Below the pieces are notes generated by a model that had not been told where the DNA came from, made no database searches, and was given only the letters and a program-made list of their open reading frames with translations. Shown in pieces: positions 5,146 to 12,661 of a stretch of 14,190 bases of DNA; position 1 is the stretch's first letter, and every line of letters starts with the position of its first letter. The translations under genes and the position numbers were made by a program. The DNA comes from Candidatus Schekmanbacteria bacterium GWA2_38_11 (lineage in GTDB: Bacteria > Schekmanbacteria > GWA2-38-11), in the NCBI GenBank assembly GCA_001790645.1, contig MGDB01000127.1, positions 7,810 to 21,999 of the forward strand. The letters are read 5' to 3'.

Positions 5146-5226
5146 TTTTGTCAAAGAATTTCTGTGAGGTCTCTGAAAGATGAGAGAGACCTTAAATCAG
5201 ACTTTTCAGAAATCTCTTTGACAAAG
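5146..5226. repeat. Nested inverted repeat in the recO-prkA divergent gap
   Basis: The outer arms GTCAAAGAATTTCTG (5150-5164) and CAGAAATCTCTTTGAC (5207-5222) pair with a single 1-nt bulge, extended by TTT/AAA outside. Inside is a perfect 8-bp hairpin, AGGTCTCT (5167-5174) with AGAGACCT (5185-5192). It starts about 30 bp upstream of the recO start codon and ends about 165 bp upstream of prkA. It could be a repeat element or an operator or leader structure. Confidence 0.7.
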
Positions 5227-5265
5227 AGAAAAAATAAAGTATTTTACTTTTAATCATTCATTTTC

Positions 5266-5294
5266 TTGAAACTTTGAAAATATTATGGTATATG
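5266..5294 (+). promoter_or_regulatory. prkA: Weak sigma-70-like promoter candidate for prkA
   Basis: TTGAAA (5266-5271), 17 nt, then TATATG (5289-5294), about 95 nt upstream of the prkA ATG. Both boxes are partial matches in an AT-rich region, so chance is likely. No GG-N10-GC sigma-54 signature was found in the gap, although RpoN control is reported for the enteric yeaGH operon. Confidence 0.22.
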
Positions 5295-5389
5295 ATTGTA
5301 AAGTAAAACTTTGATTGAAAATTATTCTCAAAATCAGCATCGGGGTGAAAAAGAGTATGCTGTTTGAGGGTATTAATAAGGAGGGGTAA

Positions 5390-7444
5390 ATGAGCTACGC
5401 CGATAATATCTTGTCGATGATCAAACAAAATCAGGACATAAAACATTTTAAAGAACTCAACTGGGAAGGTAGTTTTAAAGAGTACCTGGATATTGTAGCA
5501 GAAAATCCTAAAGTGACCCGCAATGCCTTCCAGCGAACTTATGACATGATTATTTCCCACGGATATACGGACTACATGGAGCATAAGAAGAACTTAATCC
5601 GGTACCATTTTTTCGATGACAAGTTTAGCGATGGGAGGGATGCTGTCTATGGTGTAGATGAATCTCTCATGAGAATGGTGAATATATTCAAATCTGCAGC
5701 CAATAAATATGGGACCGAAAGAAGGGTATTACTGCTGCATGGGCCGGTTGGAGGAGCTAAAAGTACTATTGTAAGGCTTCTTAAAAAGGGGGTAGAGGAG
5801 TATTCTAAAACTCCGGAAGGTGCGCTGTATACATATGGATGGAAACCGGTGGGAAGCGGGCAGGCGACCAGATCTTCTGATTGCATGGATTGCCCGATGC
5901 ACGAAGAGCCTCTTCACCTTATTCCTTTTGAATTCAGGGAAAATATATTAATGGAGTTTAACAAAGGTAAGAAAAAGGAAGATTTTATTACCTTTGAAGG
6001 GGATCTGTGTCCGGCCTGCAGGTTCCAGTACCGTGAGATCCTTCGTAAATGTGATGGGGACTGGTCAAAAGTAATAGATCATGTAATTGCAAGGCGTTTA
6101 CTCCTTTCAGAGAAAGACCGCATAGGAATAGGAACTTTTCAACCAAAGGATGAAAAGAACCAGGACTCTACAGAGCTGACCGGTGACATTAACTACAGGA
6201 AGATTGCTGAATACGGAACAGATTCTGACCCGAGGGCATTCAATTTTGATGGTGAATTCAATATAGCAAACCGCGGGATAATTGAGTTTATAGAAGTTCT
6301 TAAACTTGATGTGGCGTTTTTATATGACCTCCTTGGAGCATCCCAGGAGCATAAGATTAAGCCTAAGAAATTTGCTCAAACCGATATAGACGAGCTGATA
6401 ATCGGGCATACTAATGAACCTGAATACAGGAAGCTCCAGAACAATGAATACATGGAAGCGCTGAGGGATAGAACTGTAAAGATTGATATTCCTTATATAA
6501 CAAAGCTTGATGATGAAATGAAAATCTATCTGAAAGATTACAACCTTGATAAGATCAGGGGAAAACACATAGCTCCCCATACAATTGAAATGGCTTCTAT
6601 GTGGGCAGTGCTTACAAGGCTTGAAGAACCTAAAAAAGCCCAGCTCACCCTGATGCAAAAGCTAAAACTGTATAATGGTAAATCACTCCCGGGGTTTACT
6701 GAAGATAATATTAAAGAACTCAGGAAAGAAGCTGAGAGAGAAGGGATGGAGGGTATATCCCCGAGATATATCCAGGACAAAGTCTCTAATGCCCTCGTAT
6801 CTGAAAGGGTAGAAAAATGTGTAAATCCTTTCATGGTCTTAAATGAACTTGAATCAGGGATTAAACACCATTCTCTCATTACGAGTGAAGACCAGAAAAA
6901 GCGCTACATAGAATTGTTGGCGGTTGTAAAAGAGGAATATGAGAATATTGTGAAAAACGAAGTGCAGCGCGCTATTTCTGCTGATGAAGAATCCGTTTCC
7001 AGGTTATGCGGGAACTATATTGACAATATAAAAGCATATACCCAGAGGGAAAGGGTCAGGAATAAGTATACCGGTCAGGACGAAGAGCCGGATGAAAGGC
7101 TGATGAGATCAATTGAAGAGAAAATTGATATTCCTGAAAGCAGAAAAGATGATTTTAGAAGAGAGATAATGAATTATATAGGTGCCTTGGCAATTGAAGG
7201 CAAGACCTTCGATTACAAGACAAACGAGAGGCTGCACAGGGCGCTGGAACTAAAGCTTTTTGAAGATCAAAAAGATACTATAAAGCTTTCTTCTCTGGTC
7301 TCCAGGGTAGTGGACAGGGAGACACAGAAAAAGATTGATATAGTCAAAGAAAGACTTGTATCAAAATACGGATATTGCGATACCTGTGCAACAGATGTGC
7401 TGAATTACGTTGCCAGTATATTTGCAAGGGGAGATGTAAAATAG
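5390..7444 (+). CDS. prkA: PrkA family AAA+ serine kinase / protease-like protein (YeaG)
   Basis: A 684-residue PrkA/YeaG protein, slightly longer than E. coli YeaG (about 644) and B. subtilis PrkA (about 631). The AAA+ ATPase part carries a Walker A motif GPVGGAKST at 118-126. The family-typical [12 protein letters not shown] stretch follows at 168-179. Two CxxC pairs, C165/C168 and C207/C210, could form a metal site; a third, CDTC, lies near the C-terminus. The C-terminal third is charged and helical, matching the PrkA C-terminal domain. Family members were first described as serine kinases, and B. subtilis PrkA was later reported as an ATP-dependent protease, so the biochemical role here is open. 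The strong AAGGAGG 5 nt before the ATG fixes the start. It leads the prkA-yhbH-spoVR set. Confidence 0.93.
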   Translation: MSYADNILSMIKQNQDIKHFKELNWEGSFKEYLDIVAENPKVTRNAFQRTYDMIISHGYTDYMEHKKNLIRYHFFDDKFSDGRDAVYGVDESLMRMVNIFKSAANKYGTERRVLLLHGPVGGAKSTIVRLLKKGVEEYSKTPEGALYTYGWKPVGSGQATRSSDCMDCPMHEEPLHLIPFEFRENILMEFNKGKKKEDFITFEGDLCPACRFQYREILRKCDGDWSKVIDHVIARRLLLSEKDRIGIGTFQPKDEKNQDSTELTGDINYRKIAEYGTDSDPRAFNFDGEFNIANRGIIEFIEVLKLDVAFLYDLLGASQEHKIKPKKFAQTDIDELIIGHTNEPEYRKLQNNEYMEALRDRTVKIDIPYITKLDDEMKIYLKDYNLDKIRGKHIAPHTIEMASMWAVLTRLEEPKKAQLTLMQKLKLYNGKSLPGFTEDNIKELRKEAEREGMEGISPRYIQDKVSNALVSERVEKCVNPFMVLNELESGIKHHSLITSEDQKKRYIELLAVVKEEYENIVKNEVQRAISADEESVSRLCGNYIDNIKAYTQRERVRNKYTGQDEEPDERLMRSIEEKIDIPESRKDDFRREIMNYIGALAIEGKTFDYKTNERLHRALELKLFEDQKDTIKLSSLVSRVVDRETQKKIDIVKERLVSKYGYCDTCATDVLNYVASIFARGDVK

Positions 7445-7451
7445 CTGAAAA

Positions 7452-7535
7452 GAAAAGGGGTCAAGGGTACAAGGATTCGATGGTTCAGAAAGCCGTTTAA
7501 ACAGTTAGTGAATCCTTGAATTCTCGACCCTTTTC
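7452..7535. repeat. Imperfect inverted repeat after prkA
   Basis: GAAAAGGGGTC followed by CAAGGATTC (ending 7478) is matched by GAATCCTTG (7510-7518) followed by GACCCTTTTC (ending 7535), with mismatches in the middle of the arms. The left arm resembles the last 18 bases of the window (17 of 18 identical between 7463-7480 and 14173-14190). It starts 8 nt after the prkA stop codon, so it forms the 3' structure of that mRNA, but there is no adjacent T tract of terminator type. Confidence 0.7.
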
Positions 7536-7560
7536 AATGTGGTTTTTAATCAAAAGAATT

Positions 7561-7581
7561 CCTTGATGCTTTGCATCAGGG
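7561..7581. repeat. Small hairpin in the prkA-yhbH gap
   Basis: CCTTGATGC and GCATCAGGG pair over 8 of 9 positions around TTT. It is placed between two larger repeat elements. It has no T tract after it, and its role is unknown. Confidence 0.55.
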
Positions 7582-7602
7582 TGAAAAATAATATTAACGG
7601 CC

Positions 7603-7763
7603 GTCATTCCAGCGAAAGCGGGAATCCAGACGCTGTCACCGCCTGCCTACCGGCAGGCAGGCAAAAGCGGGGGACTTTTAAAATGAACTGGATTCCCGTT
7701 TCCACGGGAAATACTGGATTCCGCATTCCCCACTTTCGTGAGGACAGGCGCGTGCGGAATGAC
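7603..7763. repeat. 161-bp expanded copy of the GTCATTCC element
   Basis: It opens with GTCATTCC and a GAAA-loop hairpin closing in GGAATCCAG (7621-7629). It ends GGAATGAC (7756-7763). Between them are a GCCTGCC-TACC-GGCAGGC palindrome (about 7631-7648) and two CTGGATTCC words (7688-7696 and about 7714-7722), so it looks like a nested or partly duplicated copy of the element at 3845-3955. Confidence 0.78.
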
Positions 7764-7796
7764 AGACGTGTTCCCGAACAATTTAGGAAGTTGATA

Positions 7797-7832
7797 CCTC
7801 GCAGCTCTGCTGAAGGGTAGTTCATTTTAAAT
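7797..7832. repeat. Hairpin plus GGGTAGTT tail, copy 1
   Basis: An imperfect hairpin (CAGC-TCT-GCTG with outer CC/GG) is followed by AGGGTAGTTCATTTT (7814-7828). The tail matches 11943-11957 with one difference, and both follow a hairpin, so they are probably copies of one short element. It ends about 30 nt before the yhbH start. Confidence 0.5.
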
Positions 7833-7861
7833 TTTTACAACGTGGAGAAGCATAAAAAGTC

Positions 7862-8968
7862 ATGGTACTATCAATTGAACAAGACTGGAGCCGTTTCAGG
7901 CAAATCGTTAAAGGTAAGATAAGAAAAGAACTTAAGAAATACATTTCTCATGATGCACTGTTAGGTAAACAGGGAAAAAACTTAGTCAAGATTCCAGTTT
8001 CGCAAATTGAAATACCAAGTTTCCAATTCGATACCAGAAAACTTGATGGGGTCGGACAGGGTGAAGGAGAAATAGGAACTGTTTTGGGAAAGGGTGAAGC
8101 TGAAGGTGGTGAAGGAGGGGCTGGGAATCAGCCAGGCGGGCATGTCTTAGAGGTTGAAGTCTCCCTCGAGGAGTTAGCTGCAATCATTGGAGAGGAGCTG
8201 GAACTTCCCAGAATTCTTCCTAAAGGTGAGAGAGATATGATGACAGGAAAAGCCAAATATACGGGTATTTATAAAGCAGGCCCTGAATCCCTGAGGCATT
8301 TCAAAAGGACTTTTAAACAAGCCTTGAAGAGGCAGATAATTACAGGGATTTATGATCCTAAAAACCCGATTGTAATTCCATACCCTGAGGATAAAAGATA
8401 CCGTTCCTTTAAAGTTAAACCCAGTCCTTTCAGCAAGGCTGTAATAATTTTAATGATGGATGTTTCAGGGTCTATTGGTCCGGAAGAAAAAGAGATTGTG
8501 AGGCTTGAGACTTTCTGGATTGATACATGGTTGAGGCATAATTATAAGGGGATTACGACCCGGTTCATTGTCCATGATGCACAGGCACATGAGGTTGACA
8601 GAGAGACTTTTTTCCATTTAGGAACAGCAGGAGGAACAATGATCTCCTCTGCTTATCAGCTCTGTTCAGATATGATTGAAAAAGACTATGACCCTAACCA
8701 GTGGAACATTTATGCCTTTCATTTTTCTGACGGGGACAATTGGTCAAGGGATGATACTGAAAAGTGTATAAGTCTTTTAACATATAAGCTCCTTACAAAG
8801 GTAAACCTGTTTGGGTATTGTCAGGTAGAAAAGGACCACCTTGACGGACGGTTTATTCATGATCTGAGGGAAAATGTAGAACATGCTGATAATATTGTCC
8901 TATCCTCTCTAAAAGAGAAGGAAGAGATATATGACTCACTTAAAGACTTATTTGGGAAAGGAAAGTGA
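7862..8968 (+). CDS. yhbH: YhbH/YeaH family protein (DUF444, von Willebrand A-like)
   Basis: A 368-residue DUF444 protein, the usual partner of PrkA. The N-terminal part is basic and helical (1-50), followed by a glycine/glutamate-rich linker (about 64-93). The C-terminal half is a von Willebrand A-type domain with a metal-ion-dependent adhesion site pattern: DVSGS at 200-204, GGTM around T259, and FSDGDN with D290. These would bind a divalent metal and a partner protein. In Bacillus YhbH is needed for efficient sporulation; in E. coli YeaH acts with YeaG in nitrogen-starvation survival. GGAG lies 14 nt before the ATG, a long spacing, so translation may be weak. It is separated from prkA by 417 bp of repeats rather than being closely linked. 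Confidence 0.92.
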   Translation: MVLSIEQDWSRFRQIVKGKIRKELKKYISHDALLGKQGKNLVKIPVSQIEIPSFQFDTRKLDGVGQGEGEIGTVLGKGEAEGGEGGAGNQPGGHVLEVEVSLEELAAIIGEELELPRILPKGERDMMTGKAKYTGIYKAGPESLRHFKRTFKQALKRQIITGIYDPKNPIVIPYPEDKRYRSFKVKPSPFSKAVIILMMDVSGSIGPEEKEIVRLETFWIDTWLRHNYKGITTRFIVHDAQAHEVDRETFFHLGTAGGTMISSAYQLCSDMIEKDYDPNQWNIYAFHFSDGDNWSRDDTEKCISLLTYKLLTKVNLFGYCQVEKDHLDGRFIHDLRENVEHADNIVLSSLKEKEEIYDSLKDLFGKGK

Positions 8969-9062
8969 AAATCAAAAATCAAAATGACAATGCGAAGTAA
9001 GAATTAAGTAAAACTTACTGCTTAATTCTTAATACTGACAAAAGTTTTGATTTTTGAGTTTT
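8968..9062. repeat. Nested inverted repeat between yhbH and spoVR
   Basis: Outer arms AAAATCAAAAATCAAAA (8968-8984, from the last base of the yhbH stop codon) and TTTTGATTTTTGAGTTTT (9045-9062) pair with one interruption. Inside, TAAGAATTAAG (8998-9008) pairs perfectly over 11 bp with CTTAATTCTTA (9021-9031). It occupies nearly the whole 110-bp gap. It could stabilise or attenuate the transcript between the two genes. Confidence 0.8.
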
Positions 9063-9078
9063 AAACTTTAATTTTATT

Positions 9079-10563
9079 ATGAGACTGCCAACAGAGCTTA
9101 AGCTCTTAAAATATGAAATAGAAAATTACGCCAAAGAATTCGGCCTCGATTTCTTCCCTGTAATCTTTGAGGTCCTGGATTTTGACCAGATGAATGAAAT
9201 AGCAAGTTTTGAGGGATTTCCCAACAGGTATCCTCACTGGAAATTCGGTATGGAATATGAGAGGATGCAGAAGAGTTATACTTATGGTCTGCAGAAAATC
9301 TATGAGATGGTTATTAATAATAATCCCTGCTATGCCTACCTTCTTGAATGCAACACCATAACTGACCAGAAAACAGTCATAGCCCATGTTTATGGACACT
9401 GCGATTTCTTTAAGAGTAACCTCTGGTTTTTGGAAACAAACCGCAAGATGGTTGATGAGATGGCAAATCACGCTGCAAGGATAACCAAATATATAGAAAA
9501 ATTCGGGTTTGAACAGGTTGAGAAATTTATTGATACCTGCCTGTCAATTGACAATTTAATTGATTATCACTCCCCATTTATTGAGCGCCGGGAAAAGAGG
9601 GAAAGTATATTAGGAGAGAGTGATTTTAAATCATCAAGGACTGTTAAAAAGATAAGAAGCAAGGAGTATATGACAGATTATATCAATCCTCCTGATTTCT
9701 TAGAGATGCAGAAAAAAAGGCTTCATGAGGAAAAAGAGAAAACGAAAAAATTTCCTGAATTTCCTCAGAAAGATGTGCTCTTGTTCCTTATTGAGAATGC
9801 CCCTTTGGAACGGTGGCAGCAGGATGTTTTATCCATGGTTCGTGAGGAAAGCTATTATTTTGCTCCTCAGATTCAAACCAAAATTATGAATGAAGGATGG
9901 GCTACCTACTGGCATTCCAAGATAATGACTACAAAGGCACTAAAAGATTCAGAGCTTATTGACTATGCAGACCATCATTCAGGAACTTTAGGGAGCCGTC
10001 CGGGCAGGATAAATCCGTATAAAATCGGACTCGAATTGTTCAGAGACATAGAAGACAGATGGAACAAAGGTAAATTTGGGAAGGATTATGAAGAGTGCGA
10101 GGACATAAACGAGAGAAAGAATTGGAATAAAAACCTTGGTCTTGGCAGAGACAAGATATTTGAGATCAGAAAAATCCATAACGACATAACCTTCATAGAT
10201 ACTTTTCTCACCAGGGAATTCTGTGAGGATCAGAAACTATTTGTTTACAAATATAATGATAAAGAAGACCAATATGAAATCAGTGACAGGGATTTTGAAA
10301 AAGTAAAAAAACAGTTCCTGTTTTCACTTACTAATTTTGGAAAGCCAATTATCATGGCTGAGGATGGAAATTTTGAAAACAGGGGAGAACTCTATCTGGT
10401 CCATCGTCATGAGGGTATTGATTTAAGAACAGACTATGCAAAAGATACCCTTATCAATCTTTGGCACATCTGGGGAAGGCCGGTTCACATTGATACGATT
10501 GTAAAGGGGAGAAAAACCCTTCTTTCCTTTGACGGGAAAGGTCATTCGGAGAGAGATATATAA
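9079..10563 (+). CDS. spoVR: SpoVR family protein (YcgB)
   Basis: A 494-residue SpoVR protein, within the family range (B. subtilis SpoVR about 468, E. coli YcgB about 510). It starts LPTELKLLKYEIENYAKEFGLDFFPVIFEVLDFDQMNEIASFEGFPNRYPHW, a typical N-terminus. Conserved-looking polar motifs are E90 with AHVYGHCDFF (H103, H107), NEGWATYWH (271-279) and ADHHSGTLGSRPGRINPYKIG (297-316). In Bacillus SpoVR is involved in spore cortex formation; outside spore formers it co-occurs with PrkA and YhbH and its activity is unresolved. No Shine-Dalgarno is visible before the ATG; the upstream bases are A/T only. It is convergent with trpD. Confidence 0.93.
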   Translation: MRLPTELKLLKYEIENYAKEFGLDFFPVIFEVLDFDQMNEIASFEGFPNRYPHWKFGMEYERMQKSYTYGLQKIYEMVINNNPCYAYLLECNTITDQKTVIAHVYGHCDFFKSNLWFLETNRKMVDEMANHAARITKYIEKFGFEQVEKFIDTCLSIDNLIDYHSPFIERREKRESILGESDFKSSRTVKKIRSKEYMTDYINPPDFLEMQKKRLHEEKEKTKKFPEFPQKDVLLFLIENAPLERWQQDVLSMVREESYYFAPQIQTKIMNEGWATYWHSKIMTTKALKDSELIDYADHHSGTLGSRPGRINPYKIGLELFRDIEDRWNKGKFGKDYEECEDINERKNWNKNLGLGRDKIFEIRKIHNDITFIDTFLTREFCEDQKLFVYKYNDKEDQYEISDRDFEKVKKQFLFSLTNFGKPIIMAEDGNFENRGELYLVHRHEGIDLRTDYAKDTLINLWHIWGRPVHIDTIVKGRKTLLSFDGKGHSERDI

Positions 10564-10614
10564 TTTCCTTAAAATTCCAAAATAGCTGTAAGCTATAAGC
10601 TTTAGGCTGTAAGC

Positions 10615-10735
10615 AAGTATCAAAATGTCGGAGCTAAAAATTTAAAGTGCAAAACTAAAAACTTTTGAATTTTAAATTTTGATTTTGCGTTTTTCGCTCT
10701 GCAGTTTTAGTTTTTTCTTTGACACCTTGATACTT
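10615..10735. repeat. AT-rich inverted element in the spoVR-trpD convergent gap
   Basis: Outer arms AAGTATCAA-AA-TGTC (10615-10629) and GACA-CC-TTGATACTT (10721-10735) pair at 13 of 15 positions. Inside, the AAAACTAAAA and TTTTAGTTTT words are also complementary. T6 follows the right arm (10734-10739), so on the plus strand it could terminate spoVR transcription. The long loop makes it more like a MITE than a classical terminator. Confidence 0.65.
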
Positions 10736-10763
10736 TTTTGTGGTTATCCAGTCCGTCGCAAAA

Positions 10764-10778
10764 TGCCTCGGCTATTTT
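10764..10778. repeat. 15-nt word shared with the trpE-trpG gap, at the trpD stop
   Basis: TGCCTCGGCTATTTT occurs here and at 12622-12636. This copy contains the trpD stop codon (TAG, minus strand, 10772-10774) and last lysine codon. It looks like the broken half of the element at 12611-12650. A 15-nt match in a window of this size is suggestive, not conclusive. Confidence 0.5.
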
Positions 10779-11785
10779 CTGTTCGAAAACTCGATAAGGC
10801 TTTCAAGCTTCTTATAAGCTTTTCCAGAATCAATCGATTCTTCTGCTAAAAGTATTCCGTCTTTAAAATCTTTTGCCTTTTCAGATGCCACTAATGCAGC
10901 TGATGCATTTATGAGAACAATATCCCTTTTGGCATTCTTTGCACCTTTTAAAATCCTTATCAAAATTTCTTTGTTATAAAATGCATCTCCTCCGGCGAGT
11001 TCATCAAGGGAGCTTCTTTTGAGCCCAAATTCTTCAGGTGTTATCTGGTAAGTTTTAACCTCGCCGTTGTAGAATTCAGAAATCTGCGTAGCATCTGTTA
11101 TTGTAATTTCATCAAGACCATCAAGTCCGCAGACCACAAATGACCGTCTTGCACCCAATTGCCCGAGAACGTGTGCCAGCGGTGCGGTTAACTTTTTATC
11201 ATATACTCCTAAAACCTGTGATTTTACTTCTGCAGGGTTTGTCAAAGGTCCAAGGATGTTAAAAATCGACCTTATCCCGATTTCTCTCCTTGGACCGGCA
11301 GCATACTGCATTGCACTGTGAAAAAGGGGGGCAAAGAGAAAACCTATGCCAATTTCATCAATGCATCTGGCAACCTTGTCAGGTGAAAGGTCAATATTGA
11401 CTCCAAGCTCTCTTAATATATCTGCGCTTCCGCAGTGACTTGAAACTGCCCTGTTCCCGTGTTTGGCGACTGTAACACCTGCCCCTGCGACTACGAAGGC
11501 AGCAGCAGTTGAAATATTAAAGGTGTTAGCACCGTCACCGCCGGTTCCGCATGTATCGACCGCTGTCTCTGCCTTGATCTTTAAGGTCAGTGCCATTTTT
11601 CTTATAGCCTTTGCGCCACCCAGGATTTCAGGGATTTTTTCTCCTTTAACCCTCAGTCCCATTATGAAGGCAGCGATTTGGGCACTGGTGCCTTTTCCTT
11701 CCAGTATCTCTTTTATTGCACCGGATGACTCTTCTTCGCTGAGGTCCTTTCCCTCAGCTAACTTGGCAATTGCTTCTCGTATCAT
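10772..11785 (-). CDS. trpD: Anthranilate phosphoribosyltransferase
   Basis: A 337-residue TrpD, the usual length. It transfers phosphoribose from PRPP to anthranilate in the second step of tryptophan synthesis. Visible motifs are CGTGGDG at 79-85 (PRPP/diphosphate binding), NTFNIST (87-93), KHGNR (108-112), CGSAD (118-122) and FNILGPLTNPA. The N-terminal helical domain (IREAIAKLAEGKDLSEEES) is intact. It is a stand-alone enzyme, not fused to TrpG. AAGGA lies about 11 nt before the ATG, a weak site. It is third in trpE-trpG-trpD, but 180 bp of mostly repeat sequence separates it from trpG. Its last codon and stop lie inside a short repeated word. Confidence 0.96.
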   Translation of the reverse strand: MIREAIAKLAEGKDLSEEESSGAIKEILEGKGTSAQIAAFIMGLRVKGEKIPEILGGAKAIRKMALTLKIKAETAVDTCGTGGDGANTFNISTAAAFVVAGAGVTVAKHGNRAVSSHCGSADILRELGVNIDLSPDKVARCIDEIGIGFLFAPLFHSAMQYAAGPRREIGIRSIFNILGPLTNPAEVKSQVLGVYDKKLTAPLAHVLGQLGARRSFVVCGLDGLDEITITDATQISEFYNGEVKTYQITPEEFGLKRSSLDELAGGDAFYNKEILIRILKGAKNAKRDIVLINASAALVASEKAKDFKDGILLAEESIDSGKAYKKLESLIEFSNRK

Positions 11786-11809
11786 TGTTAAGTGTGTCCT
11801 TTATTATAT

Positions 11810-11926
11810 AAAATTCTAAATTCTAATATCTAAATTCTAAACAAATTCAAAAATCAAATTCCCTAATTTCAAAATGTTTTTGAACATTTGAATTTTGGTC
11901 ATTATTTAGGATTTAATTTGCAATTT
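11810..11926. repeat. AT-rich inverted element in the trpG-trpD gap
   Basis: TAAATTCTAAA (11831-11841) pairs with TTTAGGATTTA (11905-11915) at 10 of 11 positions. CAAATTCAAA (11842-11851) pairs with the TTTGAATTTTG region (11887-11897). A perfect hairpin, TTCAAAA-TGT-TTTTGAA (11868-11884), forms the tip. It has no coding capacity. I recognise the style as a common AT-rich MITE-like repeat of uncultured bacteria. Confidence 0.65.
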
Positions 11927-11957
11927 CCTGTGGTCTTGCCACAGGGTAGTTTATTTT
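11927..11957. repeat. Hairpin plus GGGTAGTT tail, copy 2
   Basis: CCTGTGG-TCTTG-CCACAGG (11927-11945) is a perfect 7-bp stem, followed by the AGGGTAGTTTATTTT tail (11943-11957). The tail matches 7814-7828 with one difference. It lies 8 nt past the trpG stop codon in the direction of trpG transcription. On the plus strand it is followed by a T-rich run, so any terminator activity would favour plus-strand transcripts. Confidence 0.55.
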
Positions 11958-11965
11958 TAAGAACT

Positions 11966-12541
11966 TTATCTTGAAAGATTCAGAAAGTTTTTTAAAAGTT
12001 CTTTCCCTGCATATGACAGTATTGATTCCGGATGAAATTGTACTCCATAAAGTAAAAATTCTTTGTGCCTTACTCCCATTATTTCACCGTCTTCTGAACG
12101 GGCAGTTATCTCAAGAACATCAGGCAATGACTTTGGATCTATTATCAGCGAATGATATCGTGTAGCGATAAATGGATTTGGAAGATTTTCAAAAAGATAT
12201 TTTCCGTCATGATAGATTTCTGATACTTTACCATGCATGATTCTTTTTGCCTGAGATATTCTTCCTCCAAAGGCTGCTCCTATTGCCTGATGTCCCAGGC
12301 AGACGCCAAGAATTGGAACCTTTCCTGAAAAATGTTTGATGGTTTCTATTGTTATTCCGGCTTTCTGCGGTACACCGGGGCCCGGAGAAATGACTATCCT
12401 TGGGGGGTTTTTATTTTCAATCTCAGAAACAGTGATTTTATCATTTCTGAAAACTAAAAACCTTTCCCCTAATTCTCCAAAGTATTGGACTAAATTATAG
12501 GTAAAGGAATCATAGTTATCTATTAGGATATTAACTCCCAT
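11966..12541 (-). CDS. trpG: Anthranilate synthase glutamine amidotransferase subunit
   Basis: A 191-residue class I glutamine amidotransferase (TrpG/PabA family). It supplies ammonia from glutamine to TrpE. The catalytic triad is visible: C81 in GVCLGHQAIG, and H170 and E172 in GVQFHPESIL. The oxyanion-region motif SPGPG is at 52-56 and IDNYDSFTYNL at 7-17 opens the protein. The same subunit may also serve aminodeoxychorismate synthase (PabA), since many bacteria share one; adjacency to trpE makes tryptophan the main assignment. The ATG follows a GGGAGAGGGA purine tract at good spacing. It is 120 bp after trpE and 180 bp before trpD. Confidence 0.95.
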   Translation of the reverse strand: MGVNILIDNYDSFTYNLVQYFGELGERFLVFRNDKITVSEIENKNPPRIVISPGPGVPQKAGITIETIKHFSGKVPILGVCLGHQAIGAAFGGRISQAKRIMHGKVSEIYHDGKYLFENLPNPFIATRYHSLIIDPKSLPDVLEITARSEDGEIMGVRHKEFLLYGVQFHPESILSYAGKELLKNFLNLSR

Positions 12542-12610
12542 AAAAATCCCTCTCCCTTAACTTTAGACTTTCTATAGAGACTAACTGATTTTTACCAGTC
12601 AGAACATAGG

Positions 12611-12650
12611 GTCAGGCATCTTGCCTCGGCTATTTTCCCGATAGGCGGGA
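12611..12650. repeat. Two-hairpin repeat in the trpE-trpG gap
   Basis: GGCA-TCT-TGCC (12615-12625) and TCCCG-ATAGG-CGGGA (12636-12650) are both perfect small stems. They flank the word TGCCTCGGCTATTTT (12622-12636) that recurs at the trpD stop. It starts 11 nt after the trpE stop codon in the direction of transcription. It may affect read-through into trpG. Confidence 0.55.
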
Positions 12651-12661
12651 CTATCAAACTC

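Noticed and set aside
5130-5389. Sigma-54 promoter for prkA
   Set aside because: I looked for a GG-N10-GC signature because enteric yeaGH is reported to be RpoN-linked. The TTGGC at 5141 lacks a correctly spaced GC, and no other candidate was found.
7539-7820. 93-codon plus-strand ORF in the prkA-yhbH gap, and a 73-codon ORF opposite it (7604-7825)
   Set aside because: Both are translations of the repeat elements (CLPAGRQ-type peptides from the GGCAGGCAGG palindrome). They have no ribosome binding site and no family resemblance.
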